Shown piece by piece: positions 25,371 to 35,279 of a stretch of DNA of 64,000 nucleotides. Both the position numbers and the translations under genes were made by a program. The stretch's first letter is position 1, and every line of letters begins with the position of its first letter. The stretch is taken from the NCBI GenBank assembly GCA_019753285.1, contig JAIELD010000031.1, positions 1-64,000 of the forward strand, written 5' to 3'. The DNA comes from Beijerinckiaceae bacterium (lineage in GTDB: Bacteria; Pseudomonadota; Alphaproteobacteria; Rhizobiales; Beijerinckiaceae). The notes below the pieces were generated by a model that was not told the DNA's origin, made no database searches, and saw nothing but the letters and a program-made list of their open reading frames with translations.

Positions 25371-26705
25371 CTAGACGTGCTGCTCCATGCGCGAATGTTT
25401 CTTGGTGTCTGGCAGCCAGAGGTAGACGAGAAGCGACACGAAGATGCAGGCCGTCGCATACCAGTAGAAGCCTTGCTCCCAGCCCGCGAGCTTGAAGGAT
25501 TGGGCGATGCCGTCGACTGTGCCGCCGAACACGGCGGCCGTGATGGCGTAGGGAATGCCGACGCCCATGGCGCGCACCGAGGTCGGGAAAAGCTCTGTCT
25601 TGATGACCGCAGTGATCGAGGTGTATCCCGAGACGATCGCCCACGCGGCGCAGACGAGCAGAAAGGCCGTAAACGGATCTTTCGTGGTCTGGAGCGTCGA
25701 GAGCAGGGTATAGGTGAAGGCTGTGCCCATGACGCCGAAGAACAGTAGAAGCGGCTTGCGGCCGATCCTATCCGAGATTGCGCCGTAAATGGGCTGGATC
25801 AGCACGGCGAAAAGCAGCGAGCCGGCGGTGACCCAGGTGGTCTGCGCGTCGGTGAGGCCGACAGACTGTTTCAGGAATTTCTGCATGTATGTCGTGTAGG
25901 TATAGAAGGCCGATGTGCCCCCTACCGTAACGCCGATCACCAACAGCAGGGCTTTCCAGTGCTTGATGAGTTCGCGGAACGGCGCGCGCTCCTTCACCAT
26001 CTTCTGTGCATCTTTGAAATGATCCGTTTCGTGCATGTCGCGACGCATCGTGAAGGCGATGATCGCAAGGCCGGCGCCGATGAAGAACGGAATGCGCCAG
26101 CCCCAGGCCTTGATCTCGTCGATGGTCAGGAAAAAATGCTGCAGCACGAGCAGCGTCACGAGCGCGAGAAGCTGTCCGCCGATCAAGGTCATGTACCAGA
26201 CGCCGGAATAGAATCCACGGCGGTTGGGGTGCGACATCTCGCTGAGATAGGTTGAGGATGATCCGTATTCGCCGCCCTGGCTGAGCCCCTGGAGCAACCG
26301 CGCGAAGGTGAGGAGAGCCGGAGACCACAGGCCGATGTCGAGCGAAGACGGCGTGAGCGCGATGATGAGCGAGCCGAAGCACATCAACAGCACAGAGATG
26401 GTGAGCGAGCCGCGCCGGCCATATTTGTCGGCAAGCCAGCCGAACACCACCGAGCCAAACGGCCGCGCGATGAAGCCGAGCGCAAACACGATCGACGCGA
26501 AGAGCTGCTGCTGGCCCTTGTCGACGCTGGCGAAGAAATTCTGCGCGAAATAGAGCTGAAACGCGGCAAAGACGTAGACGTCGTACCACTCGACGAGGTT
26601 GCCGGCCGAGCCGATCAGGATCGCCTTGACGCGCCGCCTGGTGTCCGCCGCGTCAAACCCATCACCGACGACAGCGAACTCGCCGCCTTTCAAGAGCTCG
26701 CTCAT
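25371..26705 (-). CDS. MFS metabolite:proton symporter, KgtP-like (alpha-ketoglutarate permease family)
   Basis: Inner-membrane transporter of 444 residues with about 12 membrane helices. Family features are NLVEWYDVYVFAAF at the start, GWLADKYGRRGSLT between helices 2 and 3, and ARLLQGLSQGGEYGSS, characteristic of the metabolite:H+ symporter subgroup that includes KgtP, ProP and ShiA. The TYTTYMQKFL and SDRIGRKPLL segments support KgtP-like dicarboxylate transport, but the exact substrate is an inference. I chose the ATG at 26705 (MSELLKGGEF), with a GGGAG site six bases upstream, over the tracked start. It is a single gene, divergent from a lipoprotein gene. Confidence 0.88.
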   Translation of the reverse strand: MSELLKGGEFAVVGDGFDAADTRRRVKAILIGSAGNLVEWYDVYVFAAFQLYFAQNFFASVDKGQQQLFASIVFALGFIARPFGSVVFGWLADKYGRRGSLTISVLLMCFGSLIIALTPSSLDIGLWSPALLTFARLLQGLSQGGEYGSSSTYLSEMSHPNRRGFYSGVWYMTLIGGQLLALVTLLVLQHFFLTIDEIKAWGWRIPFFIGAGLAIIAFTMRRDMHETDHFKDAQKMVKERAPFRELIKHWKALLLVIGVTVGGTSAFYTYTTYMQKFLKQSVGLTDAQTTWVTAGSLLFAVLIQPIYGAISDRIGRKPLLLFFGVMGTAFTYTLLSTLQTTKDPFTAFLLVCAAWAIVSGYTSITAVIKTELFPTSVRAMGVGIPYAITAAVFGGTVDGIAQSFKLAGWEQGFYWYATACIFVSLLVYLWLPDTKKHSRMEQHV

Positions 26706-26871
26706 GTTTAACTCCCATTTCGCCGGCGTCGGTATCGACCGAAACGTCATTCGTCCGTTGTCGTCGCAGCCATGCGCTCCTATTTATCATCATGATCAAC
26801 CGCGCTCCTGAACGCATTGCAAGAAGAAAAGCGGCTTTGCTTTGGTTCAGAGCGGATGGGAGGAGGGTTGC

Positions 26872-27258
26872 ATGGGCAAGAGTTTGATCGCGACGCTGAC
26901 CGGGGTGCTGGCACTGTCGCTCGGCGGCTGTGCGGTCGAGGTCGTCGGGACAGGCATCGCGGGCAACAAGCAAGCAACGGTGCGCGCATCGAACGTCGAG
27001 TCCGTCGTGGACGAAACCGGGCGCTGCGAGGCGGATGTGCGGATCGATCCGGCCGCGCTGCGCTCCAACCGTCCGTCAGGTCTCGTCGGTCGGACCGAAT
27101 GCGATGTCGTCGCTATCAAGGGTCGGCCGGCCGAGGTCGTGATCCGCGATGGCGGACCCATTCGACGGACGACGATGCTCTATGACGATCGCGACGGTCC
27201 GGTGGACTATCTGTTTGAAAACAACCGGCTCGCCCGTATCACGCGCCATGCGCGTTGA
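26872..27258 (+). CDS. Small predicted lipoprotein of unknown function
   Basis: A 128-residue protein starting MGKSLIATLTGVLALSLGGCAVEVV, a lipoprotein signal with lipobox LGGC, so it is probably anchored in a membrane. GGAGGG lies eight bases before the chosen ATG at 26872, ten codons inside the tracked ORF. The mature part has one conserved-looking cysteine pair (TGRCEADV and GRTECDVVAIKG) and reads as a small beta-rich domain, ending LFENNRLARITRHAR. I recall similar hypothetical lipoproteins in rhizobia, but none with a known role. It is convergent with the ABC-F gene 12 bases away. Confidence 0.7.
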   Translation: MGKSLIATLTGVLALSLGGCAVEVVGTGIAGNKQATVRASNVESVVDETGRCEADVRIDPAALRSNRPSGLVGRTECDVVAIKGRPAEVVIRDGGPIRRTTMLYDDRDGPVDYLFENNRLARITRHAR

Positions 27259-27270
27259 TGTTCGCATCGT

Positions 27271-29148
27271 TCAGGCGGCGCTGGCTTCCTCGAGCTCGGC
27301 GGTTGCAGCAAGCCATGCTTCCTCGTCCGCGCTGATCTTCGCCATGAGCTCGGCGCGGTTGCGGGAATATTGTGCCGCACGCTGCGGGTCGTCACGATAA
27401 AGCCCCGGCTGCGCAAGCGCCTTATCCACGCGTTTTAGAAGATCGTTGAACTTGGCGATCTGCGCTTCGAGTTGCTCGATGCGCTTGCGGATCGGCCCGA
27501 GCGGCACGCGCTGCTTTTGAACCGGCTTCTTTTCCTCGACGAGAACCAGCTTTGCCGCCGCGCTTTCGGCTTTGGCGCTGGAGTTGCGGCCAGAGACAAT
27601 GAGCTTGGCGTATTCGTCGAGGTCTCCATCATAAGGCGAGACGCCGCCATCGGCGACCAGCCACAGGCGGTCGCAGCTCGCGTCGATCAGATAGCGGTCA
27701 TGGCTGACGATCACCACCGCGCCCTTGTATTCGGCGACCGCGCGGATGAGCGCCTCGCGCATCTCGATGTCGAGATGGTTGGTCGGCTCGTCGAGGATGA
27801 GGAGATGCGGCCCGTCGAATGCGGCAAGTCCGAGCAGCAGGCGCGCCCGCTCGCCGCCAGAGAGATTCTTGATCGGCGTATCGGCCTTCGAGAAGGGAAA
27901 GCCGAGTTGCGCCGCTCTGGCGCGCACCTTGGCGTCCGGCGCATCGGGCATCTTTGCCTTGACCATCGAGACCGGCGTCTCGTTGACTTGAAGCTCGTCG
28001 AGCTGGTGCTGGGCGAAGTAGGCGACGTTGAGACGGCTGGAGCGCCGCATTTCGCCTTTCATCGGCTTCAGCCGGTCGGCCAGCAGCTTGACGAATGTCG
28101 ACTTGCCGTTTCCGTTCGCGCCGAGCAGGCCGATGCGGTCGTCATCGGCGATGGAGAGCGACAGCTTCTTCAGGACCTCGCGGTCGCCATAGCCGATCGA
28201 TACGCCTTCGAGCGCGATGAGAGGCGGAGCAAGTGCCTTGGCGGGCGAGGGCAGGTGGATCGTCACCTGTTCCTCATTAGGCAGGAGGTCGATCACCTCC
28301 ATCTTTTCGAGCCGCTTGAGCCTCGACTGCGCCTGCGTCGCCTTGCTTGCCTTTGCCCGGAAGCGCTCGACGAACGACATCAGGTGCTTGCGTTCCAGTG
28401 ACTGCTTGACGGCGGCCTTTTCAAGCAGCAGGCGCTTTTCCGCACGCATCCGGGCGAAGTCGGTGTAGCCGCCCTTGTAGAGCGTCATCTTGCCTTGCTC
28501 GAGATGCAGGATGTGGTTGGCGATGGCGTCGAGAAAATCGCGATCATGGCTGACGGTCAGCACCGTGTGCGGATAGCGGGCGAGATAATCCTGCAGCCAG
28601 AGCGCGCCTTCAAGGTCGAGATAGTTGGTCGGCTCATCGAGGAGCAACAGGTCCGGCTGCATGAAGAGGACCGCGGCGAGCGCCACGCGCATCCGCCAGC
28701 CGCCGGAAAAATCCGAGCAGGGCAGGGCCTGTTTGGCCGCATCGAAGCCGAGACCGTTGAGAATCGACGCGGCCCGTGCCGGCGCGGCATGCGCTTCGAT
28801 GTCGATCAGCCGGGTCTGGATGTCCGCGATCCGCATCGGGTCGGTGGCGGTTTCAGCCTCCGCAAGAAGAGCCGTGCGCTCGATGTCCGCAGCAAGCACG
28901 AAGTCGAGCAGGCTGTCCGGCCCGCCCGGCGCTTCCTGCGCGACCCGTCCCATTCGGGCGCGCTGCGGCAGGCCGACCGTGCCGCTTTCAGGCTGCAATT
29001 CCCCGGCAATCAGGTTGAACAGGGTCGTCTTGCCGGTGCCGTTCCTGCCGACGAGTCCGACGCGCGCGCCGTCCGGCAAGGCCACGGTTGCGTGGTCGAG
29101 CAGGAGCCTGTCGCCAAGGCGGTAGGTCAGTTCGTTGAAATGCAGCAT
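27271..29148 (-). CDS. ABC-F family ATP-binding protein (Uup/YheS type)
   Basis: A 625-residue soluble protein with two fused ABC ATPase domains and no membrane segments, the hallmark of ABC-F proteins, which act on ribosomes or translation. Domain 1 has VGRNGTGKTTLF, signature FSGGWRMR and LLLLDEPTNYLDLEGA. The linker (about residues 240-300) is the charged coiled-coil that enters the ribosome E site. Domain 2 has LGANGNGKSTF, LSGGERARLLLG and LILDEPTNHLDIEMRE. A C-terminal coiled-coil tail (KRIEQLEAQIAKFNDLLKRV) points to the Uup/YheS subgroup. It stands upstream of the lipoprotein stop in convergent orientation. Confidence 0.92.
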   Translation of the reverse strand: MLHFNELTYRLGDRLLLDHATVALPDGARVGLVGRNGTGKTTLFNLIAGELQPESGTVGLPQRARMGRVAQEAPGGPDSLLDFVLAADIERTALLAEAETATDPMRIADIQTRLIDIEAHAAPARAASILNGLGFDAAKQALPCSDFSGGWRMRVALAAVLFMQPDLLLLDEPTNYLDLEGALWLQDYLARYPHTVLTVSHDRDFLDAIANHILHLEQGKMTLYKGGYTDFARMRAEKRLLLEKAAVKQSLERKHLMSFVERFRAKASKATQAQSRLKRLEKMEVIDLLPNEEQVTIHLPSPAKALAPPLIALEGVSIGYGDREVLKKLSLSIADDDRIGLLGANGNGKSTFVKLLADRLKPMKGEMRRSSRLNVAYFAQHQLDELQVNETPVSMVKAKMPDAPDAKVRARAAQLGFPFSKADTPIKNLSGGERARLLLGLAAFDGPHLLILDEPTNHLDIEMREALIRAVAEYKGAVVIVSHDRYLIDASCDRLWLVADGGVSPYDGDLDEYAKLIVSGRNSSAKAESAAAKLVLVEEKKPVQKQRVPLGPIRKRIEQLEAQIAKFNDLLKRVDKALAQPGLYRDDPQRAAQYSRNRAELMAKISADEEAWLAATAELEEASAA

Positions 29149-29221
29149 GATAAGCTGCGCTTACCGTGAACGCCGGCCGTTTACAACCATTCGCGCTGCA
29201 TCGCAGCACGGCGGCAAAAGT

Positions 29222-29746
29222 CTATCTCGTCGCCGTCAGCCCGTCAGAGCCGAGTTCGCGCTGCAGAAGAATGAGGTCCACTGACGGCGCAGCGCCGGTC
29301 AATCGCGTCAACAGCGCATGCACCTGCCCGCGATGATGGGTCTGATGGTTGAAGAAATGGTCGAGCGCCGGCGCCAGCGGCTGGCTTATGGTCATGGGAT
29401 TGGTGACCGTGCGGTAGGTGACCGGTTCAAAAAGGCTGGACTCGCTTTGACGATCGACGAAGGCGACGATCCTGTCATCTTCCGCGATGCGCGCCTTACG
29501 CAGCGGCTCCAGCTCGTCGAACAGGATGTGGTCGAGCGTATAGGGCGGAGCAACGTCGCCGTTGAACCGCGCCAGCCAGAGCCGGTCGGTCACGACGAGA
29601 TGGTTGAGCGTCCCGAGCACGGATTTGAAGAAAGCGCCGCAGTCACGGCGGAGATCCTCCAGCGAGACTTCGGCGGCAGCAGCGTAGATACGCTCGTTCG
29701 CCCAACGGTTATAGGCTGCCATTCCGACATATCGTGCTTTCAACAT
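29222..29746 (-). CDS. DinB family protein
   Basis: A 174-residue four-helix-bundle protein of the DinB/YfiT superfamily. The probable metal-binding histidine triad is visible: one in GTLNHLVVTDRLWL near residue 49 and two in HQTHHRGQVHALLT near 137-141. AAYNRWANERIY at the start and FFNHQTHHRGQ are strong family marks. Members include thiol-dependent transferases, but the substrate of this one is unknown. It is on the same strand as the ABC-F gene 73 bases away and divergent from ndk. Confidence 0.88.
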   Translation of the reverse strand: MLKARYVGMAAYNRWANERIYAAAAEVSLEDLRRDCGAFFKSVLGTLNHLVVTDRLWLARFNGDVAPPYTLDHILFDELEPLRKARIAEDDRIVAFVDRQSESSLFEPVTYRTVTNPMTISQPLAPALDHFFNHQTHHRGQVHALLTRLTGAAPSVDLILLQRELGSDGLTATR

Positions 29747-29885
29747 GGGCTTGCCTCCGCCTGATCCCGAAGCCGATAGATCACGCGCTCCGCCGGGTCA
29801 ATTGGCGTGCCGGCGTCCTTGCCCCTTTCCGCCACGATGGCTATAAGCCCGACGGAACCACGCAATCTTGCACAAGGACGCACAA

Positions 29886-30308
29886 ATGGCCGTTGAACAC
29901 ACCTTCTCCATCATTAAGCCGGACGCGACGAAGCGTAACCTGACCGGTGCGATCAACGCCGTGATCGAGAAGGCCGGACTGCGCATCGTGGCGCAGAAGC
30001 GCATCCACATGACGCGCAAGCAGGCCGAAACGTTCTATGCGGTGCACAAGGAGCGCCCGTTCTTCGGCGAGCTGGTAGATTTCATGATTTCCGAGCCGGT
30101 CGTGGTTCAGGTGCTGGAGGGCGAGAACGCCGTCAGCCATTATCGCGACGTGATGGGCGCGACCAATCCGGCCAATGCCGCGGAAGGCACCATCCGCAAA
30201 CTGTTCGCACTCTCGATCGGCGAGAATTCATCGCACGGCTCAGACAGCGTCGAGAACGCGAAAATCGAGATCGCACAGTTTTTCTCGGGCAACGAAATCG
30301 TCGGCTGA
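29886..30308 (+). CDS. ndk: Nucleoside diphosphate kinase
   Basis: Transfers the gamma phosphate between nucleoside di- and triphosphates, balancing NTP and dNTP pools. The 140 residues match the usual size. [14 protein letters not shown] is the nucleotide-binding start, and the phospho-accepting histidine is in the family signature NSSHGSDS (near residue 117). I chose the ATG at 29886 (MAVEHTFS), preceded by AAGGA, rather than the tracked start six codons upstream. A GC-rich hairpin follows the stop. Confidence 0.97.
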   Translation: MAVEHTFSIIKPDATKRNLTGAINAVIEKAGLRIVAQKRIHMTRKQAETFYAVHKERPFFGELVDFMISEPVVVQVLEGENAVSHYRDVMGATNPANAAEGTIRKLFALSIGENSSHGSDSVENAKIEIAQFFSGNEIVG

Positions 30309-30319
30309 TCCGCAGTCCG

Positions 30320-30344
30320 GAGCCGGGCCCCGCTGGCCCGGCTC
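30320..30344 (+). terminator. Hairpin after ndk
   Basis: GAGCCGGGCC / GGCCCGGCTC with a 5-base loop, about 12 bases after the ndk stop. The stem is perfect, but no T-run follows, so intrinsic termination is uncertain. Confidence 0.55.
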
Positions 30345-30446
30345 TAACTGATCGTCGATTGACGGCCAGGCGTGCCGTTCTGTCGATGATGCCTGCCATC
30401 AAGAAATTATATTTGCTTCGGCGTTCGATTTTCGCATTCTGGCGGC

Positions 30447-32531
30447 ATGGACACCAGCACTGCCGTCGTCGGCCACTCGGTCTGCCCGCATGATTGCCCG
30501 TCGGCCTGCGCGCTCGACGTCGAGATCGTGGCGGATGGCCGGATCGGCCGCGTCAAGGGGGCGGAAGCCCAGACCTACACCGCAGGCGTCATCTGCGCCA
30601 AGGTCGCGCGCTATGCCGAGCGCATCCACCATCCCGACCGCCTGCTCCATCCGCTGCGGCGCACCGGTCCCAAAGGATCGCGGTCTTTCGAGCGCGTCTC
30701 ATGGGACGTGGCGCTGGATGAAATCGCCCGGCGCCTTTTGCAGATCGAAAGCGAGCATGGCGCCGCGTCGATCTGGCCTTACAAATACGCCGGCACGATG
30801 GGCCTCGTGCAGCGGGACGGGCTTGACCGCCTAACGCATGTCAAAGGCTACTCGCGGCAATACGACACAATCTGCACCAACATGGCCTGGACCGGCTATG
30901 TCGCGGGGACGGGAAGGCTCGCCGGCCCCGATCCGCGGGAAATCGCCCGCGCGGATTGCGTCGTGATCTGGGGTACGAACGCGGTCGCGACGCAGGTCAA
31001 CGTGATGACCCACGCAATCCGTGCCCGAAAGGAACGCAAGGCGAAGATCGTCGTCGTCGACATCTACCAGAACGATACGATGAAGCAGGCGGACATGCCC
31101 CTGTTGATCCGGCCTGGAAGCGACGGGGCGCTGGCCTGCGCTGTGATGCACGTGCTGTTCCGGGACGGGCTTGCCGACCGCGATTACCTTGCCCGCTACT
31201 CGGATGACCCGCAGGGGCTGGAGGCGCATCTGCAAACGCGTTCGCCCGAATGGGCTGCCGGGATCACCGGCCTCCCTGTCGAGGAGATCGAGGCGTTTTC
31301 GCATCTCGTCGGCACGACGCGCAAAACCTATTTCAGACTCGGCTACGGCTTCACGCGCAGCCGCAACGGCGCGGTCAACATGCATGCGGCCCTCAGCATT
31401 CCCGTTGTCACCGGCGCGTTCCAATATGAAGGCGGCGGCGGCTTCCACAGCAACAGCGGAGCTTTCACCTGGAATCGATCGTTGATCGAGGGGCACGACG
31501 CCCGCGACACACGTGTCCGGGCGCTCGACCAGAGCCAGATCGGACGCATTCTCACCGGAGACGCGGCAGCGCTACAGGGCGGACCGGCGGTCAAGGCGCT
31601 GTTCATCCAGAACACCAACCCGATGTGCGTTGCGCCGGAGCAGTCCCTTGTGCGCCAAGGCTTTGCCCGCGATGATCTTTTCACGGTCGTGCATGAGCAG
31701 TTCATGACCGAGACCGCCGAGATGGCCGATATCGTACTGCCGGCGACCATGTTTCTCGAGCATGACGACATCTATTCAGGCGGCGGTCATCAGCATGCGA
31801 CCCTCGGCCCGAAACTTGTCGAGCCGCCGGGCGAGTGCCGCTGCAACCACGACGTCGTCGCGGCGATCGCAAAACGCGTCGGCGCGGCGCATCGCGGATT
31901 CGACATGACGCCGCGGGAGATCGTCGATTGGACGCTGCGCAATTCCGGCTACGGCACGTTCGAAGAGATGCAGACCGCGCGCTGGCGCGACATCCAGCCC
32001 GATTTCCGCACGGCCCATTATCTCGACGGGTTTGCCTGGCGGGACGGCAAGTTCCGTTTCAAGCCTCAATGGACGTCGGTTCCCATCGGCAACAACGGCG
32101 CGATGGGGCCGCACGAATCCATGCCCGTGTTCCCGGACCATTGGAACAGCATCGAGACTGCCGATCAGGAGCATCCATATCGTCTGGCGACCAGCCCGGC
32201 GCGCTCCTTCCTCAACTCCACTTTCAATCAGACACCGAGCTCCATGGCGCGGGAGATCGAGCCGACGGTCATGATGCACCCAGAGGACGCATCCGGGCTT
32301 GGCGTGAAGGCCGGCGAGATCGTGCGTTTGGGCAACAGGCGGGGTGATCTGCGCCTCAAGGTTCGGATTATGGATGGCTTGCGCAAAGGGGTCGTGATAG
32401 CCGAAGGCCTGTTCCCCAACGCCGCCCATCTCGACGGGCGCGGCATCAACACTCTTACCGGAGCGGATCAGGTCGCGCCGTTCGGCGGAGCCGCTTTTCA
32501 CGATAGCCGTGTCTGGATCAGACGCGCCTGA
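30447..32531 (+). CDS. Molybdopterin-dependent oxidoreductase, cytoplasmic, substrate unknown
   Basis: A 694-residue protein of the bis-MGD (DMSO reductase) superfamily. The [4Fe-4S] motif is at the N-terminus (CPHDCPSACALDV with GVICAK further on), and there is no twin-arginine signal, so it should act in the cytoplasm. VSWDVALDEIARRL, WGTNAVATQVN and NTNPMCVAPEQ are cofactor-domain segments. MSPxD-like dinucleotide contacts and a C-terminal barrel (KAGEIVRLGNRRGDLRLKV) follow. Cys143 in DTICTNMAW may be the molybdenum ligand, by position. No electron-transfer subunit is encoded next to it. A lipoprotein gene follows after 16 bases. Confidence 0.88.
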   Translation: MDTSTAVVGHSVCPHDCPSACALDVEIVADGRIGRVKGAEAQTYTAGVICAKVARYAERIHHPDRLLHPLRRTGPKGSRSFERVSWDVALDEIARRLLQIESEHGAASIWPYKYAGTMGLVQRDGLDRLTHVKGYSRQYDTICTNMAWTGYVAGTGRLAGPDPREIARADCVVIWGTNAVATQVNVMTHAIRARKERKAKIVVVDIYQNDTMKQADMPLLIRPGSDGALACAVMHVLFRDGLADRDYLARYSDDPQGLEAHLQTRSPEWAAGITGLPVEEIEAFSHLVGTTRKTYFRLGYGFTRSRNGAVNMHAALSIPVVTGAFQYEGGGGFHSNSGAFTWNRSLIEGHDARDTRVRALDQSQIGRILTGDAAALQGGPAVKALFIQNTNPMCVAPEQSLVRQGFARDDLFTVVHEQFMTETAEMADIVLPATMFLEHDDIYSGGGHQHATLGPKLVEPPGECRCNHDVVAAIAKRVGAAHRGFDMTPREIVDWTLRNSGYGTFEEMQTARWRDIQPDFRTAHYLDGFAWRDGKFRFKPQWTSVPIGNNGAMGPHESMPVFPDHWNSIETADQEHPYRLATSPARSFLNSTFNQTPSSMAREIEPTVMMHPEDASGLGVKAGEIVRLGNRRGDLRLKVRIMDGLRKGVVIAEGLFPNAAHLDGRGINTLTGADQVAPFGGAAFHDSRVWIRRA

Positions 32532-32547
32532 TATCAGGACTTTCTTG

Positions 32548-32895
32548 ATGAAAATCGTCACTTTCGCCATTGCGCTGTGCTGTCTCGTGCCGCTGACCGC
32601 GTGCCAGCAGGCGCAGCCGCCGCAACCGCCGGACCTCTCGCTTCGCGACGCATCCGATTCGCAGCTTCATTCGCGCATGCAGACGACCTGCATCGCGACG
32701 CAAGAGAAGCTCGCGTCGGTATCCTACGACAAGATCTGGCCCGGCTGTGAATGCTATGCGACGCGCACCATCAAGGCGCTGGATGCGGGCGAGAAGGCTG
32801 AGCTTCGCAGTACGAACGTCTTCAACGAGACGGCCCGCGTAAAAGCGCTTGCCTCGATCGACGCCTGCAAGCTGCGTCGGCCAGACATCAACTGA
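32548..32895 (+). CDS. Small cysteine-containing lipoprotein of unknown function
   Basis: About 115 residues from the ATG at 32548: MKIVTFAIALCCLVPLTACQQAQPP, a lipoprotein signal with lipobox LTAC. The mature part has four more cysteines (TTCIATQE, PGCECYATRTI, IDACKLRR), suggesting disulphides in the periplasm, and is mostly helical. The tracked ORF starts inside the upstream oxidoreductase gene; the internal ATG gives the proper signal peptide. It is close behind the molybdopterin gene and overlaps the convergent purN stop by 8 bases. I do not recognise the family. Confidence 0.7.
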   Translation: MKIVTFAIALCCLVPLTACQQAQPPQPPDLSLRDASDSQLHSRMQTTCIATQEKLASVSYDKIWPGCECYATRTIKALDAGEKAELRSTNVFNETARVKALASIDACKLRRPDIN

Positions 32896-33517
32896 CGCCG
32901 GGCCGGGCCGGCAGCGTCACCACCCTGTTGCCGCGAATGGAAAGCCTGTCGGCTGCAAGCAGTGCGAGAGCTTCGGGATAGATACGGTGCTCTTCGGCGA
33001 GCACGCGTGCGGCCAGCGTCGCCTCGCTGTCATCGTCGTGCACCCGCACCGCCGCCTGTGCGATGATCGGGCCCGCATCGAGCTCCGGCACGACAAAGTG
33101 AACTGTGCAGCCATGGATCTTGACGCCGTCGGCCAGCGCACGCGCATGCGTGTCGAGCCCGCGATAGCTCGGGAGCAGCGATGGATGGATGTTGACCATC
33201 CTGTCCTGCCACTGGCGGATGAACCACGGCGAGAGTATGCGCATGAAACCGGCGAGACAGACGAATTCGATCCGGTGGATTTCGAGCAGCCGCTCCATGG
33301 ACCGTTCGAACTCTTCGCGTCCGGCGAACATCTTGTGGTCCACGAACGCTGTCGCGATGCCGGCGGATTTCGCCGTCGCAAGGCCGCCGACCTCGGCCTT
33401 GTTGGACAGGACAAGCGCGATTTCTGCGGGATAAGATGGGTCGCGAGCCGCCTCGATGAGAGCGCCCATGTTCGAGCCCCGGCCCGAGATCAGAACCGCG
33501 ACGCGGCGGCGGTTCAC
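32888..33517 (-). CDS. purN: Phosphoribosylglycinamide formyltransferase
   Basis: Third step of de novo purine synthesis: formyl transfer from 10-formyl-THF to GAR. The 209-residue protein has the phosphate-binding [10 protein letters not shown] at the start, the catalytic Asn-x-His in [22 protein letters not shown] and the aspartate of [11 protein letters not shown]. The tracked ORF extends far into purM; the real start is a GTG at 33515-33517 that overlaps the purM stop in GTGA style, implying translational coupling. Its own stop overlaps the convergent lipoprotein stop. Confidence 0.95.
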   Translation of the reverse strand: MNRRRVAVLISGRGSNMGALIEAARDPSYPAEIALVLSNKAEVGGLATAKSAGIATAFVDHKMFAGREEFERSMERLLEIHRIEFVCLAGFMRILSPWFIRQWQDRMVNIHPSLLPSYRGLDTHARALADGVKIHGCTVHFVVPELDAGPIIAQAAVRVHDDDSEATLAARVLAEEHRIYPEALALLAADRLSIRGNRVVTLPARPGVS

Positions 33518-34593
33518 AGCGGCAGGCGTCCGTCGTAGCGCACCCTGTCGCCGTCGACATGCTGCGTGATCACGCCGAAGCGCGACACTGTCTCGCCCAG
33601 CGTGGTGAAGGCGTTCGCGATGGCGTCGGCGTGCTCCGCCGCGACGACGACAGCCATGCCGATCCCGCAATTGAAGGTACGCAGCATTTCAGTGTCTGCG
33701 ACCCCGCCCGCCTTTGACAACCAGGAAAACACAGGCTGCGCCTTGATGCTTGAAAGATCGAGCCTTGCGCCAAAGCCATCCGGCAGCACCCGCGGAATAT
33801 TATCGGGAAAACCGCCGCCCGTGATGTGCGCCAGCGCCTTGATGCCAGCGCCGCTCTCGCCCTTCAGGACCGCCAGTATCTCTTTCACGTAGATACGCGT
33901 CGGCGTGAGCAGTGCTTCGCCCAGCGATTGCTCCGGCGCGAATGGCGCAGGCGCCTCCCATTTCACGCGAGCCATGTCGACGATGTAGCGCACGAGCGAA
34001 AAGCCGTTCGAGTGCACGCCGGAAGAGGCAAGCCCCAATATGACGTCACCCTCCCGGATGGTGTCGAGACGCGGCAGCAGTGTTCCACGCTCGGCAGCCC
34101 CGACCGCAAAGCCGGCGAGGTCGTAGTCGCCGCGTGCATAGAGCCCCGGCATCTCGGCCGTCTCTCCGCCGATGAGGGCGCAGCCGGCGATGCGGCAGCC
34201 TTCGGCGATGCCGCGCACGATTTCCACGCCGATATCCGCAGCGAGCTTGCCGGTCGCGAAATAGTCGAGAAAGAACAGCGGCTCCGCGCCCTGAACGACG
34301 ATGTCGTTGACGCACATCGCGACGAGATCGATGCCGATCGTGTGATGCTGATTGGTGTCGACGGCGATCTTCACCTTGGTGCCGACGCCGTCATTCGCCG
34401 CGACGAGGATCGGATCCTTGAAGCCTGCCGCTTTCAGGTCGAACAGTCCGCCGAAGCCGCCGATTTCCGCATCGGCGCCGGGCCTGCGCGTCGCACGCAC
34501 CAGCGGCTTGATCTCGTCGACCATCGCATTGCCGGCATCGATGCTGACGCCGGCGTCGGCATAGGTCAGGCTATTGATCAGATCGCTTTTCAT
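33514..34593 (-). CDS. purM: Phosphoribosylformylglycinamidine cyclo-ligase (AIR synthetase)
   Basis: Fifth step of purine synthesis, ATP-dependent closure of FGAM to AIR. The 359-residue sequence starts [22 protein letters not shown] and contains [46 protein letters not shown] and [15 protein letters not shown], all PurM signatures. It is the first gene of the purM-purN pair and is divergent from the phosphatidyltransferase gene, with about 155 bases between. Confidence 0.97.
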   Translation of the reverse strand: MKSDLINSLTYADAGVSIDAGNAMVDEIKPLVRATRRPGADAEIGGFGGLFDLKAAGFKDPILVAANDGVGTKVKIAVDTNQHHTIGIDLVAMCVNDIVVQGAEPLFFLDYFATGKLAADIGVEIVRGIAEGCRIAGCALIGGETAEMPGLYARGDYDLAGFAVGAAERGTLLPRLDTIREGDVILGLASSGVHSNGFSLVRYIVDMARVKWEAPAPFAPEQSLGEALLTPTRIYVKEILAVLKGESGAGIKALAHITGGGFPDNIPRVLPDGFGARLDLSSIKAQPVFSWLSKAGGVADTEMLRTFNCGIGMAVVVAAEHADAIANAFTTLGETVSRFGVITQHVDGDRVRYDGRLPL

Positions 34594-34748
34594 CCAGTGT
34601 CTCCGTGCCGCTCGTTACACGGGAAGAGCGGCGGACCGCAAGGGGCTGGTTCCACTTCGCACGGTGAGGTAGGCTGTGCACTGGCGACCGCGAGCGGACG
34701 TGTTTTTAAAGAATTGGTTGCGAAAATTTCACATCTGCTTTGTTTTCA

Positions 34749-35279
34749 ATGAATATTCCCAATATCCTGACGCTTCTGCGCTTGTGCCTCGTTCCGCTGG
34801 TGATCGACATGATCATCTCGAACGAATGGGTGCTCGCCTTCGCACTCTTCGTGCTGGCCGGCGTGACGGACGGCGTAGACGGCTTCATCGCGCGCCATTT
34901 CAACCTTCGCACCGAGTTGGGCGCCTATCTCGACCCCGTCGCGGACAAGGCACTGCTCGTCTCGATCTATGTGACGCTCGCCGTCGCGCAGATCATTCCC
35001 GCTTGGCTTGCAATCCTCGTCGTGGCGCGCGACATAATGATCGTCGGCGCGATCATCATTGCCTGGCTTCTGGACAATCCGATGCCCATTGCTCCGTTGC
35101 GGGTGAGCAAGGCCAACACCTTTGCGCAAATCGCGTTTGCGGCGCTCGTGCTCGGCATGCTCGCATTTGGCATGGTCCACCCGGATGTCAGGAACGCCAT
35201 GATGGTCGGCGTCGCCGCCTTGACGCTGATTTCCATGGGTGCCTATCTCGGGCTATGGCTGAGACATATGACCAAATGA
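34749..35279 (+). CDS. CDP-alcohol phosphatidyltransferase family membrane protein
   Basis: A 176-residue inner-membrane enzyme of phospholipid synthesis with about five to six helices. The catalytic signature DG-x2-AR-x8-G-x3-D-x3-D is complete (DGFIARHFNLRTELGAYLDPVADK). Size and sequence resemble PgsA-type phosphatidylglycerophosphate synthases (MNIPNILTLLRL at the start), but the second alcohol substrate cannot be proven from sequence, so no gene symbol is given. I chose the ATG at 34749 over the tracked TTG. Its stop overlaps the next gene, giving a perM-hdaA linked operon. Confidence 0.88.
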   Translation: MNIPNILTLLRLCLVPLVIDMIISNEWVLAFALFVLAGVTDGVDGFIARHFNLRTELGAYLDPVADKALLVSIYVTLAVAQIIPAWLAILVVARDIMIVGAIIIAWLLDNPMPIAPLRVSKANTFAQIAFAALVLGMLAFGMVHPDVRNAMMVGVAALTLISMGAYLGLWLRHMTK

